A stretch of DNA of 64,000 bases, taken from assembly GCA_020621865.1 (NCBI GenBank), contig JAHRYW010000007.1:62001-126000 (forward strand). The letters run 5' to 3'. Every line of letters begins with the position of its first letter. Positions within the stretch are counted from its first letter, which is position 1. The stretch is from Betaproteobacteria bacterium (GTDB lineage Bacteria; Pseudomonadota; Gammaproteobacteria; Burkholderiales; Rhodocyclaceae). This document shows, in pieces, positions 26,173 through 35,629 of this stretch. Below the pieces are notes generated by a model. It was not told where the DNA came from, searched no databases, and saw nothing but the letters and a program-made list of their open reading frames with translations. A program made the translations under genes and the position numbers.

Positions 26173-27453
26173 TACGCGGTTGGCCGGGAACTTGGCCGCG
26201 AAGCGGCTGCCGACGCCCGGCGTGCTCTTGATGTCGAGCTGCGCCTGGTGGCGGTTCAGCGAGTGCTTGACGATGGCCAGGCCCAGCCCGGTGCCGCCGA
26301 CATCGCGTGAACGGCCGCGGTCGACGCGGTAGAAACGTTCGGTCAGCCGGGGAATGTGCTTGGCGTCGATACCGATGCCCGTATCCTGCACGGCGAACTC
26401 CGCCCCCTGCGTCGTCGCCTTCCAGCTCAGCGTTACCGTGCCGCCGGCCGGCGTATAGCGCACGGCATTGGCGACCAGGTTGCCGAAGGCGCTGACCAGC
26501 TCCGGCTCGGAGCCGCGCAGGTCGGCATGTCCGTCGGACTCGACGACGATGGTATGGCGACCGGCCGAGAGCGCTTCGGCGTCGCGGCGCAGCTTGTCGA
26601 GCAGATTGACCATATCGACCGGCTCGTTGTCCGGCGGCGGCGCCGATTCGATCGACGACAGGGTCAGCAGGTCCTGGACGATGGATTGCATGCGCTTCGA
26701 CTGGTCGGCCATCATCTGCAGGTAGCGTTGCTGCTCGTCGCGGTCGACCTCGATTTCCTGCAGGGTTTCCAGGAAGCCGGCGAGCACGGTCAGCGGCGTG
26801 CGCAGCTCGTGCGAGACGTTGGCGACGAAATCGCGGCGCATCTGGTCGAGGCGGTCGGTCTGCGTGACATCCTTGACCTGCATCAGCCGCCGGTCGCCGG
26901 CGTAGGGAATGACATGGACCGAGAACACCCGGTCGTCGCGGCGCTCCGAGCGCATGGTCAGCGGCCGGGAATAATCGCTGCCTTCGAGGTAGGCGACGAA
27001 TTCCGGCTGGCGGACCAGGTTGACCACCGGCTGCCCGCGGTCGGTGCGGATGACCAGCCCCAACTGCGACTCGGCCATGGTGTTGCAGAAGAGAATCTGG
27101 TTGTGGGCGTCGAGCAGCACGACGCCGTCGGTCAGCGCCTGGCCGGCGGCGATCAGCATGCCGATTTCCTGGTCGCGCTGGGCGATCTGCTCGCGCAGAT
27201 CCTTTTCGTGCCGATAAAGACGGCCGAAGATGCCGTCCCAGGCGCCCTCGCCTTCCAGGCTGGCATCGACGACCGGCCGGTGCGACCAGCGGTCGAGGCG
27301 GGCGAAATTGCGGAAGTGAAAAACCATCTGCAGGCCGAGGCCGATGCAAACCACTGTCCACCCCGCCCAGTGGGCGACGAAATAGCCGACCGGCAGCGCG
27401 ATGACGGCCGACAGCAGGGCGAGCAGCAGGGCGCGGATGATTTGCGACGACAC
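26158..27453 (-). CDS. phoR: Phosphate regulon sensor histidine kinase PhoR
   Basis: PhoR autophosphorylates under phosphate limitation and passes phosphate to PhoB. The 431 residues contain two N-terminal membrane helices (about 8-46), a linker, a PAS domain (about 95-200), the HisKA site FVANVSHELRTPLTVL, and a HATPase domain with DTGIGI and GGTGLGLAIV. It lies 5 bp after phoB at the end of the pst-pho operon. Confidence 0.96.
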   Translation of the reverse strand: MSSQIIRALLLALLSAVIALPVGYFVAHWAGWTVVCIGLGLQMVFHFRNFARLDRWSHRPVVDASLEGEGAWDGIFGRLYRHEKDLREQIAQRDQEIGMLIAAGQALTDGVVLLDAHNQILFCNTMAESQLGLVIRTDRGQPVVNLVRQPEFVAYLEGSDYSRPLTMRSERRDDRVFSVHVIPYAGDRRLMQVKDVTQTDRLDQMRRDFVANVSHELRTPLTVLAGFLETLQEIEVDRDEQQRYLQMMADQSKRMQSIVQDLLTLSSIESAPPPDNEPVDMVNLLDKLRRDAEALSAGRHTIVVESDGHADLRGSEPELVSAFGNLVANAVRYTPAGGTVTLSWKATTQGAEFAVQDTGIGIDAKHIPRLTERFYRVDRGRSRDVGGTGLGLAIVKHSLNRHQAQLDIKSTPGVGSRFAAKFPANRVAGLH

Positions 27454-27458
27454 CCGGT

Positions 27459-28145
27459 TCAGGCTCCCCGGAAGCGGTAGCCGGTGCCGCGCACGGTTTC
27501 GACCCGCTCGTGGTTGCCGGAATTTTCCAGCGCGGCGCGCAGGCGGCGGATGTGCACATCGACCGTGCGTTCCTCGATGAAGACGTGGTCGCCCCAGACT
27601 TCGTCGAGCAGCTGGGCGCGGGTATAGACGCGCTCGGCATGGGTCATGAAGAAGAACAGCAGGCGGAACTCGGTCGGCCCCAGTTCGATCGGCTGGCCGC
27701 TGGCCAGCACCCGGTGGGTCGCCGGGTTGAGCGCCAGGCTGCCGATCTCGACCGCCTCGCCGGCCAGGTGCGGGGCGCGGCGGCGCAGCACGGCGCGGAC
27801 GCGGGCGACCATTTCCTTGGGCGAGAAGGGCTTGGTGATGTAGTCGTCGGCCCCGGCTTCCAGGCCCTGGACCTTGTCTTCTTCATGGACGCGGGCAGTC
27901 AGCATGATGATCGGCAGTTCGCGGGTCCGTTCGTCGGCACGAATCTTCTTGGCCAGGGCGACACCGGACTGGCCGGGCAGCATCCAGTCGAGGATGACCA
28001 GGTCGGGCAGCGCGGCACGGATCGCCGATTCGGCTTCCTCGGCGCTGCCGGCACGAACGACCAGGAAGCCGGCGTGCTTGAGGTTGATCGCGACGAGCTC
28101 CTGGATCGCCGGTTCGTCCTCGACCACCAGGATGGTCGGTGTCAC
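27459..28145 (-). CDS. phoB: Phosphate regulon response regulator PhoB
   Basis: PhoB is the OmpR-family activator of the Pho regulon. In its 228 residues the receiver domain has the acidic pair near residue 10, phospho-acceptor Asp53 (LVILDWMLPG) and Lys in ITKPFSP. The C-terminal winged helix ends VDVHIRRLRAALE and VRGTGYRF. It overlaps phoU by 4 bp (ATGA). Candidate PhoB sites in this window lie upstream of pstS, the PlcP-like gene and the outer-membrane-protein gene. Confidence 0.97.
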   Translation of the reverse strand: MTPTILVVEDEPAIQELVAINLKHAGFLVVRAGSAEEAESAIRAALPDLVILDWMLPGQSGVALAKKIRADERTRELPIIMLTARVHEEDKVQGLEAGADDYITKPFSPKEMVARVRAVLRRRAPHLAGEAVEIGSLALNPATHRVLASGQPIELGPTEFRLLFFFMTHAERVYTRAQLLDEVWGDHVFIEERTVDVHIRRLRAALENSGNHERVETVRGTGYRFRGA

Positions 28146-28831
28146 TGTGCCTTCTCCTTGGTGTGGCGGATGTCGCGGCCTTCGACAACATAGACGACCT
28201 GTTCGGAAATGTTCTTGGCGTGGTCGCCGATGCGCTCGATGGCGCGGGCGATCCAGATGATGTCGATCGAGGTGGTGATGGTGCGCGGATCTTCCATCAT
28301 GTGGGTGATCAACTGACGGATGATCGACTTGAACTCGGCATCGACGTCGGTATCGGCCTTGATCACATCGGCGGCCTGCGGGGTATCGAGGCGGGCGAAG
28401 GCGTCGAGCGCCCGGCGGATCATGACCAGCGCCGCTTCCGCCAGATGCCGGATGCCGACGCCGTACTGGCCCGGCAGGTGGCCGTTTTCGTAAATGCGGC
28501 GGACGCCCTTGGCGATCTTCTTGGCTTCGTCGCCGGCCCGCTCCAGATCGGTGACGATCTTGCTGATACCGAGGATCAGGCGCAGGTCGGAGGCGGTCGG
28601 CTGGCGCTTGGCGATGATGTGGGCGCAGTCGTCGTCGATCGCCTTTTCCAGGTCATTGACCTTGCGGTCGGTCTCGACGATGGTCTTGACGCTGGCCACT
28701 TCGCCGGTGGAATAGGCCTCGATGGCCGCGGAAACCTGGGTTTCGACCAGGCCGCCCATCTGCAGCACATGGGTGCGCAGGCGGCTGAGCTCTTCGTCGA
28801 ACTGGCTGGAAAGGTGTTGGCTTTCGTTCAT
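28142..28831 (-). CDS. phoU: Phosphate transport regulator PhoU
   Basis: PhoU is a negative regulator that couples the PstSCAB transporter to PhoR. The 229 residues form two three-helix bundles, each with a conserved acidic metal motif (ETDRKVNDLEKAIDDDCAH; ERIGDHAKNISE). AAGGAG lies 8 bp before the ATG. A palindromic 99-bp repeat separates it from pstB. Confidence 0.97.
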   Translation of the reverse strand: MNESQHLSSQFDEELSRLRTHVLQMGGLVETQVSAAIEAYSTGEVASVKTIVETDRKVNDLEKAIDDDCAHIIAKRQPTASDLRLILGISKIVTDLERAGDEAKKIAKGVRRIYENGHLPGQYGVGIRHLAEAALVMIRRALDAFARLDTPQAADVIKADTDVDAEFKSIIRQLITHMMEDPRTITTSIDIIWIARAIERIGDHAKNISEQVVYVVEGRDIRHTKEKAQ

Positions 28832-28845
28832 TTCAATCTCCTTGA

Positions 28846-28944
28846 TTTCATGTGCCCGTGCGTCGTGACGCGAAGCCGAGCCGAAGGCAGTGCTGCAGCA
28901 CGACGAGGCGAGGCGACAAAGTCACGGCGTGCGGGCGCATGAAA
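28846..28944. repeat. Palindromic element A between phoU and pstB
   Basis: Two 24-base arms (28846-28869 and 28921-28944) pair with few mismatches, for example TTTCATG with CATGAAA. They enclose a core GCGAAGCCGAGCCGAAGGCA followed by GTGCTGCAGCAC, itself a palindrome, and GGCGACAA. A second element with the same core but different arms lies on the other side of pstB (29785-29885). Confidence 0.8.
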
Positions 28945-29724
28945 TTAGCCCATGCGGCCGGTGATGTAGTCCTCAGTACGCTTATCCTGCGGCTTGATGA
29001 AGATCTCGTCGGTCTTGCCGAACTCGATCAGCTCGCCCAGGTACATGTAGGCCGTGTAGTCGGAGACGCGGGCGGCCTGCTGCATGTTGTGGGTGACGAT
29101 CAGGATGGTGACGCGCTTTTTCAGCTCATGCACCAGTTCCTCGATGGCGCCGGTGGCGATCGGGTCGAGCGCCGAGGTCGGCTCGTCGAACAACAGCAGT
29201 TCGGGATCGGTGGCCAGGGCGCGGGCAATGCACAGACGCTGCTGCTGGCCGCCGGACAGGTTGGAGGCGAGATCGCTCAGGCGGTCCTTGACCTCGTCCC
29301 AGATGGCGGCGCCCTTCAGCGCATGTTCAACCTTGTCGTCGAGCACGCGCTTGTTGTTCTCGCCGCGCACGCGCAGGCCGTAGGCGACGTTCTCGTAGAT
29401 CGATTTGGGGAAGGGATTCGGCTTCTGGAAGACCATGCCGATACGCATGCGGACTTCGATCGGATCGACGTCCGGCGACAGCAGGTTGGTGTTGTCCGGG
29501 TAGAAGCGGATCTCGCCCTCGTAGCGGTTGCCCGGGTAGAGGTCGTGCATGCGGTTGAAGCTGCGCAGGTAGGTCGATTTGCCGCAGCCGGACGGGCCGA
29601 TCAGGGCGGTGACCTTCTTGTCGTAGATCGGCATGTTGATGCCCTTGAGCGCCTTGGCCTCACCGTAATAAAAGTTCAGGTTGCGGGCTTCGGCCTTGAG
29701 GGTCGGGTGGTCATGAATCTGCAT
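28945..29724 (-). CDS. pstB: Phosphate ABC transporter ATP-binding protein PstB
   Basis: PstB is the ATPase of the high-affinity phosphate importer. The 259 residues have Walker [10 protein letters not shown], signature [15 protein letters not shown], Walker [14 protein letters not shown] and the H-loop in VTHNMQQ. It is flanked on both sides by matching palindromic elements, and its upstream side also carries a copy of the dispersed motif. It is thus set apart from pstA and phoU more than is usual for a pst operon. Confidence 0.98.
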   Translation of the reverse strand: MQIHDHPTLKAEARNLNFYYGEAKALKGINMPIYDKKVTALIGPSGCGKSTYLRSFNRMHDLYPGNRYEGEIRFYPDNTNLLSPDVDPIEVRMRIGMVFQKPNPFPKSIYENVAYGLRVRGENNKRVLDDKVEHALKGAAIWDEVKDRLSDLASNLSGGQQQRLCIARALATDPELLLFDEPTSALDPIATGAIEELVHELKKRVTILIVTHNMQQAARVSDYTAYMYLGELIEFGKTDEIFIKPQDKRTEDYITGRMG

Positions 29725-29740
29725 CGGAGACTCCAGTTCG

Positions 29741-29784
29741 AATTTCGATTTTGGTCATTTTTTGGCGGTGACCGTAGCATTTTG
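29741..29784 (-). repeat. Dispersed uptake-signal-like motif, copy 6
   Basis: The + strand reads AATTTCGATTTTGGTCATTT, then TTTGGCGGTGACCGTAGCAT. It sits in the leader between pstA and pstB and abuts palindromic element B. Confidence 0.8.
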
Positions 29785-29885
29785 TTTCTTGCGCCGGGGC
29801 GCCCTGGCGCGAAGACGAGCCGCAGGCAGTGCGAACAGCACGGCAAGGCGAAGGCGACAAGATCAGGGCGTTCCGGCGCATGAAA
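29785..29885. repeat. Palindromic element B between pstA and pstB
   Basis: The arms TTTCTTGCGCCGG..CGCCCTG and CAGGGCG..CCGGCGCATGAAA pair almost perfectly. The core GCGAAGACGAGCCGCAGGCA, GTGC..GCAC and AAGGCGACAA matches element A. The arms differ from those of element A in sequence but keep self-complementarity. Confidence 0.8.
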
Positions 29886-30824
29886 TCACCACTTGATGTT
29901 CTTGCGCATCTTGTAGCGCAGATAAATCGCGATAGCGTTCATGGTCAGCACCATGGCCATCAGCACGAAGCCGGCGGCGGCGGCGTTGATCTCGAAGGCC
30001 GGATCGGGGCGCGAGGTCCAGTTGAAGATCTGGATCGGCATCACCGTGAAGGGCGACATCACCCAGTCGAACAGGCCTGCACTCACCCCGGGACTGACTT
30101 CGGTGAAGGGGACCGGCGGCAGGAAGGCGATGAAGGTCAGCGCGCCGATGGTGATGATCGGTGCCGTTTCGCCGATGGCGCGGGCCAGGCCGATGATCAC
30201 GCCGGTCAGGATGCCGGGCATGGCGTAGGGGATGATGTGGTAGCGGCAGGTCTGCCAGCGGGTGGCGCCGACGGCCATCGAGCCTTCGCGGATCATCGCC
30301 GGGATGGCGCGGATCGCTTCGCGGGTGGAGACGATGATGATCGGCAGGATCAAGAGGGCCAGCGTCAGGCCAGCCGAAAGGATGCTCTGGCCGAAACCGA
30401 AGGTGTAGACGAAGATGCCCAGCGCCAAGAGGCCATAGACGATGGATGGCACGGCGGCCAGGTTGGTGATGTTGATCTCGATGATCTCGGTCAGCCAGTT
30501 GCGCTTGGCGTATTCCTCAAGATAGACGCCGGCCGCGACGCCAAGCGGCACGGCAGCCAGCGCGGTGACCAGCATGACCAGCAGCGAACCGACCCAGGCG
30601 GACAGGATGCCGGCCTGCGTTGCCCGGCGCGAGGCGAAGTTGAGGAAGAAATCGACGGTCAGGCGCTCCGAGCCCTTGGCCACCATGTCGGACACCAGCA
30701 GGACGATGACCAGCAGGGCGACGGCCAGGCAGAAAATGCCCATCCCCTTGAAGATGGCATCCTTCATTTTGCCCTTGGCGATCAGGGCGCGGATTTGTTC
30801 GGTCGTCAGGGAAGTCGGTTGCAT
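29886..30824 (-). CDS. pstA: Phosphate ABC transporter permease PstA
   Basis: This is an inner-membrane permease of the phosphate importer. From the ATG at 30824 it has 312 residues, six membrane helices and the EAA loop region (TREAIRAIPAMIREGSMAVG). The start overlaps the pstC stop (TAATG), and GGGAGAAC nearby serves as ribosome site. The open frame runs 33 bp further upstream, but that part lies in pstC. Confidence 0.96.
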   Translation of the reverse strand: MQPTSLTTEQIRALIAKGKMKDAIFKGMGIFCLAVALLVIVLLVSDMVAKGSERLTVDFFLNFASRRATQAGILSAWVGSLLVMLVTALAAVPLGVAAGVYLEEYAKRNWLTEIIEINITNLAAVPSIVYGLLALGIFVYTFGFGQSILSAGLTLALLILPIIIVSTREAIRAIPAMIREGSMAVGATRWQTCRYHIIPYAMPGILTGVIIGLARAIGETAPIITIGALTFIAFLPPVPFTEVSPGVSAGLFDWVMSPFTVMPIQIFNWTSRPDPAFEINAAAAGFVLMAMVLTMNAIAIYLRYKMRKNIKW

Positions 30825-31759
30825 TAGTAGTTCTCCCGGAATCGGCGGCGCAGCCACTGGCCGAGGATGTTGAAGAGCAGCGTGATCAGGATCAGCGTCA
30901 GGCCGGCGGCGAAGATGGTCTGATAGCCGATCGAGCCGTGCGGCAGGTCGCCGAGCGCCACCTGGACGATGAAGGAAGTGATCGTGGCGGCCGGTTCCAT
31001 CGGGTTCCAGGTCAGGTTCGGCTGCATGCCGGCAGCGACGGCGAGAATCATCGTTTCGCCGACGGCGCGCGAGATGGCCAGGATGTAGGACGCGGCCAGG
31101 CCGGAGAAGGCGGCCGGCACGACGACGTGCAGTGCCGTGTGCAGGCGGGTCGAGCCCATCGCGTAGGAGCCTTCGCGCAGGCTCATCGGCACGGCGCGCA
31201 TGGCGTCCTCGGACAGCGAGGCGATGTAGGGCACGATCATGATGCCCATGACCAGGCCGGCGGACAGCAGCGAGAAGCCCGGCAGTTCCGGGAAGATCTT
31301 CTGCAGCAGCGGGGTGACCATCAGCAGCGCAAAGTAACCGAAGACGATGGTCGGAATGCCGCCGAGCAATTCAAGAATGGGCTTGGCGACTTCACGCACC
31401 TTGCCGTTCGCGAACTCGGACAGGTAGATGGCGATGATGGTCCCCATCGGGATCGCCACCAGCAGGGCGACGAGCGAGGAAACGAGGGTACCGGAGACGA
31501 GCACCATGATGCCGAAGTGGGCATCATCGAACAGCGGCGTCCATTGGGTATCTGTCAGAAAGTCGACGATGCTGACATTCTGGAAAAAGTGGATCGACTC
31601 GGAGACCAGCACATAGACGATGCCGATCGTCGTCAGTACCGACACGGCGGCGGCGGAAAACAGCAGCGCCTCGATGACGCGCTCGCTGGCGTGGCGCATG
31701 GCGTTCTTGGCCAGGCGGTCGCTGACCACGGGCAGGTCGGAAGGGGTATTTGCAGACAT
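30824..31759 (-). CDS. pstC: Phosphate ABC transporter permease PstC
   Basis: PstC is the second permease. Its 311 residues have the EAA loop SEDAMRAVPMSLREGSYAMG and six helices after a short cytoplasmic N-terminus. I prefer the ATG at 31759 (MSANTPSDL); a GTG at 31774 would add five residues and has no ribosome site. It is coupled to pstA by TAATG. An intrinsic hairpin separates it from pstS. Confidence 0.95.
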   Translation of the reverse strand: MSANTPSDLPVVSDRLAKNAMRHASERVIEALLFSAAAVSVLTTIGIVYVLVSESIHFFQNVSIVDFLTDTQWTPLFDDAHFGIMVLVSGTLVSSLVALLVAIPMGTIIAIYLSEFANGKVREVAKPILELLGGIPTIVFGYFALLMVTPLLQKIFPELPGFSLLSAGLVMGIMIVPYIASLSEDAMRAVPMSLREGSYAMGSTRLHTALHVVVPAAFSGLAASYILAISRAVGETMILAVAAGMQPNLTWNPMEPAATITSFIVQVALGDLPHGSIGYQTIFAAGLTLILITLLFNILGQWLRRRFRENY

Positions 31760-31792
31760 GGCTTGTGAATTCACCGGAGGAATTCCCTATGA

Positions 31793-31826
31793 TAAAAGCC
31801 CGCCCCTTTCGGGGCTGGCTTTTTTG
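31793..31826 (-). terminator. Attenuating terminator between pstS and pstC
   Basis: The minus-strand transcript forms AAAAAAGCCAGCCCC-GAAA-GGGGCGGGCTTTT, a strong stem with a GAAA loop and a U run. Its place after pstS fits the usual excess of the binding protein over the membrane subunits, with read-through into pstCAB. Confidence 0.8.
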
Positions 31827-31845
31827 CGGAGAGACGCGGCAACAA

Positions 31846-32847
<1,002 letters not shown>

Positions 32848-32899
32848 GGGGTAACTCCTGCACGGGTTAGGATAGACGACGGTGTGCAGGTTACCCAGC

Positions 32900-32933
32900 G
32901 TTTGTTACAGCCAAATGACAAGCTGTAACAAAC
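32900..32933 (-). promoter_or_regulatory. Pho box of the pst operon, embedded in a 12-bp inverted repeat
   Basis: On the minus strand TTGTCAT-TTGG-CTGTAAC matches the PhoB site CTGTCAT-N4-CTGTCAC with 11-bp phasing, and TTGTTAC precedes it. The whole is enclosed by the perfect inverted repeat GTTTGTTACAGC / GCTGTAACAAAC with a 10-base spacer. A -10-like TAACCT stands 10 bp downstream. Confidence 0.8.
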
Positions 32934-32954
32934 GGGAAATTGCCGACTTCTGGC

Positions 32955-33536
32955 CTACTTGGCCGGGCGCCCGGTCTTGATACGCTCGACGCGGCCCATG
33001 ACCGCCTTCAGTTCGGCATCGTTGAGCGCCGCCAGCACGGCAATGCCGCCGCGCAGCAACTCGCTCTTCTTGACCTCGGCACCGAGTGCCGCCAGGCGCT
33101 TCTTCAGTTCGCCGATGCGGGCGTACTCGGCTTCCGGCATCGCGTAGCTGTCGCGCACCAGCTTGATCTTCCTGGCCTTGGGCGGCTTTTCGGGTTTTGC
33201 CGACTTTTTGGCCACGGGCGCTTCCTGTTTCATCACCTTGGGCTGGTCGTACTTGATCGCCTGCGCCTTGACCAGCGCATCGGCCAGCACCTTCTGGTGC
33301 TTGGCCACGGTTTCCTGGACCTTGGTCGGCTTGCGCACCGGCTTGACCTTGACGGCCGCCGCAGCGGTGGCGACCGGCGCAGCCAGCGGGGCCTCCGGCG
33401 CAGGGGTTTCCGGTGCGGGGTTAGCGGCCACCGGCGGCACCTCGACCTTGGGCGCCGTGCGCGGCACCAGTTTTTTTGGCGGCTTGGGGGTAGCCACCGG
33501 CTTGGCGGCGTCGGGTTTCTTGCTCTGATCGTTCAT
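32955..33536 (-). CDS. Pro/Ala/Lys-rich protein with conserved C-terminal domain, function unknown
   Basis: The 193 residues start at the ATG at 33536, where GGGAGAGCAGTA is the ribosome site. Residues 1-120 are low-complexity Lys/Pro/Ala sequence like histone-H1-type tails. The last 70 (KIKLVRDSYAMPEAEYARIG, then LKKRLAALGAEVKKSELLRG) look folded and helical. The RDSYAMPEAEY pattern with a KSELLR segment resembles ribbon-helix-helix-like domains. This suggests a basic nucleic-acid-binding protein. It is divergent from rpiA. Confidence 0.6.
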   Translation of the reverse strand: MNDQSKKPDAAKPVATPKPPKKLVPRTAPKVEVPPVAANPAPETPAPEAPLAAPVATAAAAVKVKPVRKPTKVQETVAKHQKVLADALVKAQAIKYDQPKVMKQEAPVAKKSAKPEKPPKARKIKLVRDSYAMPEAEYARIGELKKRLAALGAEVKKSELLRGGIAVLAALNDAELKAVMGRVERIKTGRPAK

Positions 33537-33664
33537 TACTGCTCTCCCTTGAAACGGTATAGGCAGTTTAGTCAAATTAAACCATTGAAAAATTAAACTT
33601 TTATGACAATTTCGCGCCGGCAAAAAAGGTAAAATGCCGGCAAAAATCATTCAGGAGCAGCAAC

Positions 33665-34333
33665 ATGACCCAGGACGAACTCAAACAAGCCGTCGCCCAG
33701 GCCGCCGCCGACTATGTCGCGCAGACCGCCCCCGCCGGCAGCATCATCGGCGTCGGCACCGGCTCGACGGCCAATTTCTTCATCGACGCCCTGGCCCCGC
33801 TGAAGGACAAATATAAGGGCGCCGTGGCCAGTTCCGAAGCCACCCGCAAACGTCTCGAAGGCCACGGCATCAGCGTCTTCGACCTCAATGACGTGAGCGA
33901 CATCCCGGTCTATGTCGACGGTGCCGACGAAATTGACGCCGGCCTGAACATGATCAAGGGCGGCGGCGGCGCGCTGACGCGCGAGAAGATCGTCGCCGCC
34001 GTGGCCCGCGAGTTCGTCTGCATCTGCGACGGCTCCAAGCTGGTCGACACGATGGGCAAGTTCCCGCTGCCGGTCGAGGTGATCCCGATGGCCCGCGCCC
34101 ACGTCGCCCGCGAACTCACCAAGCTGGGCGGCCGCCCCGTCGAGCGCGCCGGCTTCGTTACCGACAACGGCAACGTCATCCTCGATGTGCACGGCCTGAG
34201 CATCGCCGACCCGAAGGGTCTGGAAGCGCAGATCAACCAGATCACCGGCGTCGTCACCAACGGCCTGTTCGCGGTCCGCCCGGCCAACCTGCTGCTGCTC
34301 GGTACGGCCGACGGCGTGCAAACCATCCGCTGA
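33665..34333 (+). CDS. rpiA: Ribose-5-phosphate isomerase A
   Basis: RpiA interconverts ribose 5-phosphate and ribulose 5-phosphate. The 222 residues contain [35 protein letters not shown] with catalytic Asp and Glu, and [22 protein letters not shown] precedes the ATG. The gene is monocistronic, with an intrinsic terminator about 70 bp downstream. It complements transketolase encoded later in the window. Confidence 0.97.
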   Translation: MTQDELKQAVAQAAADYVAQTAPAGSIIGVGTGSTANFFIDALAPLKDKYKGAVASSEATRKRLEGHGISVFDLNDVSDIPVYVDGADEIDAGLNMIKGGGGALTREKIVAAVAREFVCICDGSKLVDTMGKFPLPVEVIPMARAHVARELTKLGGRPVERAGFVTDNGNVILDVHGLSIADPKGLEAQINQITGVVTNGLFAVRPANLLLLGTADGVQTIR

Positions 34334-34402
34334 GTCATCGTCCTGTCACATTAAGACGCTAATCTGCCGGTCGATAAGCAGAAAAGTCGTCTCTCCATTC
34401 CC

Positions 34403-34427
34403 GCCCGGCCTGACCGGGCATTTTTTT
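34403..34427 (+). terminator. Intrinsic terminator of rpiA
   Basis: GCCCGG and CCGGGC form a stem around CCTGA-type loop bases and are followed by A and seven T. Confidence 0.85.
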
Positions 34428-34481
34428 GTCCACTTTTCGGCGGCCAGGCATTAACCTGAGGCGACCGACCGCCGCCAGAGG

Positions 34482-34522
34482 TATTTGGATTTTGGGCAAA
34501 TTATTGGACCGACCGTAGCATG
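34482..34522 (-). repeat. Dispersed motif, copy 7, supplying the start codon of the patatin gene
   Basis: The + strand reads TATTTGGATTTTGGGCAAAT then TATTGGACCGACCGTAGCAT. The conserved terminal AT plus the next G form the ATG of the downstream gene at 34520-34522. Confidence 0.75.
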
Positions 34523-35545
34523 CCCCCACGCCACGGACCTTCGAGCACACTGAACCTCGCGCTGCAAGGCGGCGGGGCGCATGGCGCCTTTACCTGGGGC
34601 GTCCTCGACGCGCTGCTCGAAGACGGGCAGTTCGAGTTCGAGGGCATCAGCGGCACCAGCGCCGGGGCAATGAACGCGCTGTGCGTCGGCCACGGCCTGA
34701 TGACCGGCGGCCGCGACGGCGCCCGTGAAACGCTGGCCCGCTTCTGGACCGGCGTCGCCGGTAGCGCCCCCTTCGCCGCCAGCGGCGAGGCCAGCCCGAA
34801 GATTCCGGCGGCCATGAAGCTGATGCTGCAATGGACCGACTACCTGAGCCCGGAGCAGCTCAATCCGCTCGACCTCAATCCGCTGCGCGACATCCTCGGC
34901 GCGCAGTTCGACTTCGCCCGCCTGCGCCGCGACTGTCCGGTCAAGCTGTTCATCGCCGCCACCCACGCCAACTCCGGCCAGCTGCGGATTTTCCACAACC
35001 ACGAACTGTCGGTGGACGCCCTGCTCGCCTCGGCCTGCCTGCCGACCATCCACCGGACCATCGTCATCGACGGCGAGCCCTACTGGGACGGCGGCTACAG
35101 CGCCAACCCGGCGGTCTTCCCGCTGGCCTGGCAATGCCGCGCGCCGGACATCCTGCTCGTCCTGCTCACCCCGCTGCGCTACGCCGCGACGCCGGAATCG
35201 GCGGCGGACATCCGCCATCGCCTGCTCGAACTGTCGTTCAATTCGACCTTCCTGCGCGAGATGCGGATGTTCGCCCACTTGCGCGAGCAGGCGGGCCAGC
35301 GCTGGTTGCCGCAATGGCTGCCCGGGCGTAGCCTGGAAAAGCGCGTCGCCCAGCTGCAGTTTCATGCCATCACCGCCGACGCCTTCCTCGGCGAACTGCC
35401 CGCCGACAGCAAACTGGCGGTCAGCCTGCCCTTCTTCGAACATCTGCGCGACAACGGTCGCGAACATGCGCAGCAATGGCTGGCCAGGCATCGCGCCGAT
35501 ATCGGCCGGCGCAACTCCCTGGACCTGCGCCAACTGTTCTACTGA
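34520..35545 (+). CDS. Patatin-like phospholipase
   Basis: This 341-residue lipid acyl hydrolase has the oxyanion loop LALQGGGAHGAF, nucleophile Ser in GISGTSAGAMNA and catalytic Asp in YWDGGYSANP. No signal peptide is seen, so it is cytoplasmic or membrane-associated. The only ATG that fits lies in a copy of the dispersed motif, and there is no Shine-Dalgarno sequence in the preceding 20 bases. Translation may be leaderless or weak. Its substrate is probably phospholipid or a lysophospholipid. Confidence 0.88.
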   Translation: MPPRHGPSSTLNLALQGGGAHGAFTWGVLDALLEDGQFEFEGISGTSAGAMNALCVGHGLMTGGRDGARETLARFWTGVAGSAPFAASGEASPKIPAAMKLMLQWTDYLSPEQLNPLDLNPLRDILGAQFDFARLRRDCPVKLFIAATHANSGQLRIFHNHELSVDALLASACLPTIHRTIVIDGEPYWDGGYSANPAVFPLAWQCRAPDILLVLLTPLRYAATPESAADIRHRLLELSFNSTFLREMRMFAHLREQAGQRWLPQWLPGRSLEKRVAQLQFHAITADAFLGELPADSKLAVSLPFFEHLRDNGREHAQQWLARHRADIGRRNSLDLRQLFY

Positions 35546-35629
35546 ACCGCCGCCTCGCGCCGGCAATTAAGCATTGTCAAATGGTCGGGTCTCAAGCGAA
35601 CATTGCACCTCAGGCTGCAAAGAAAGCAC

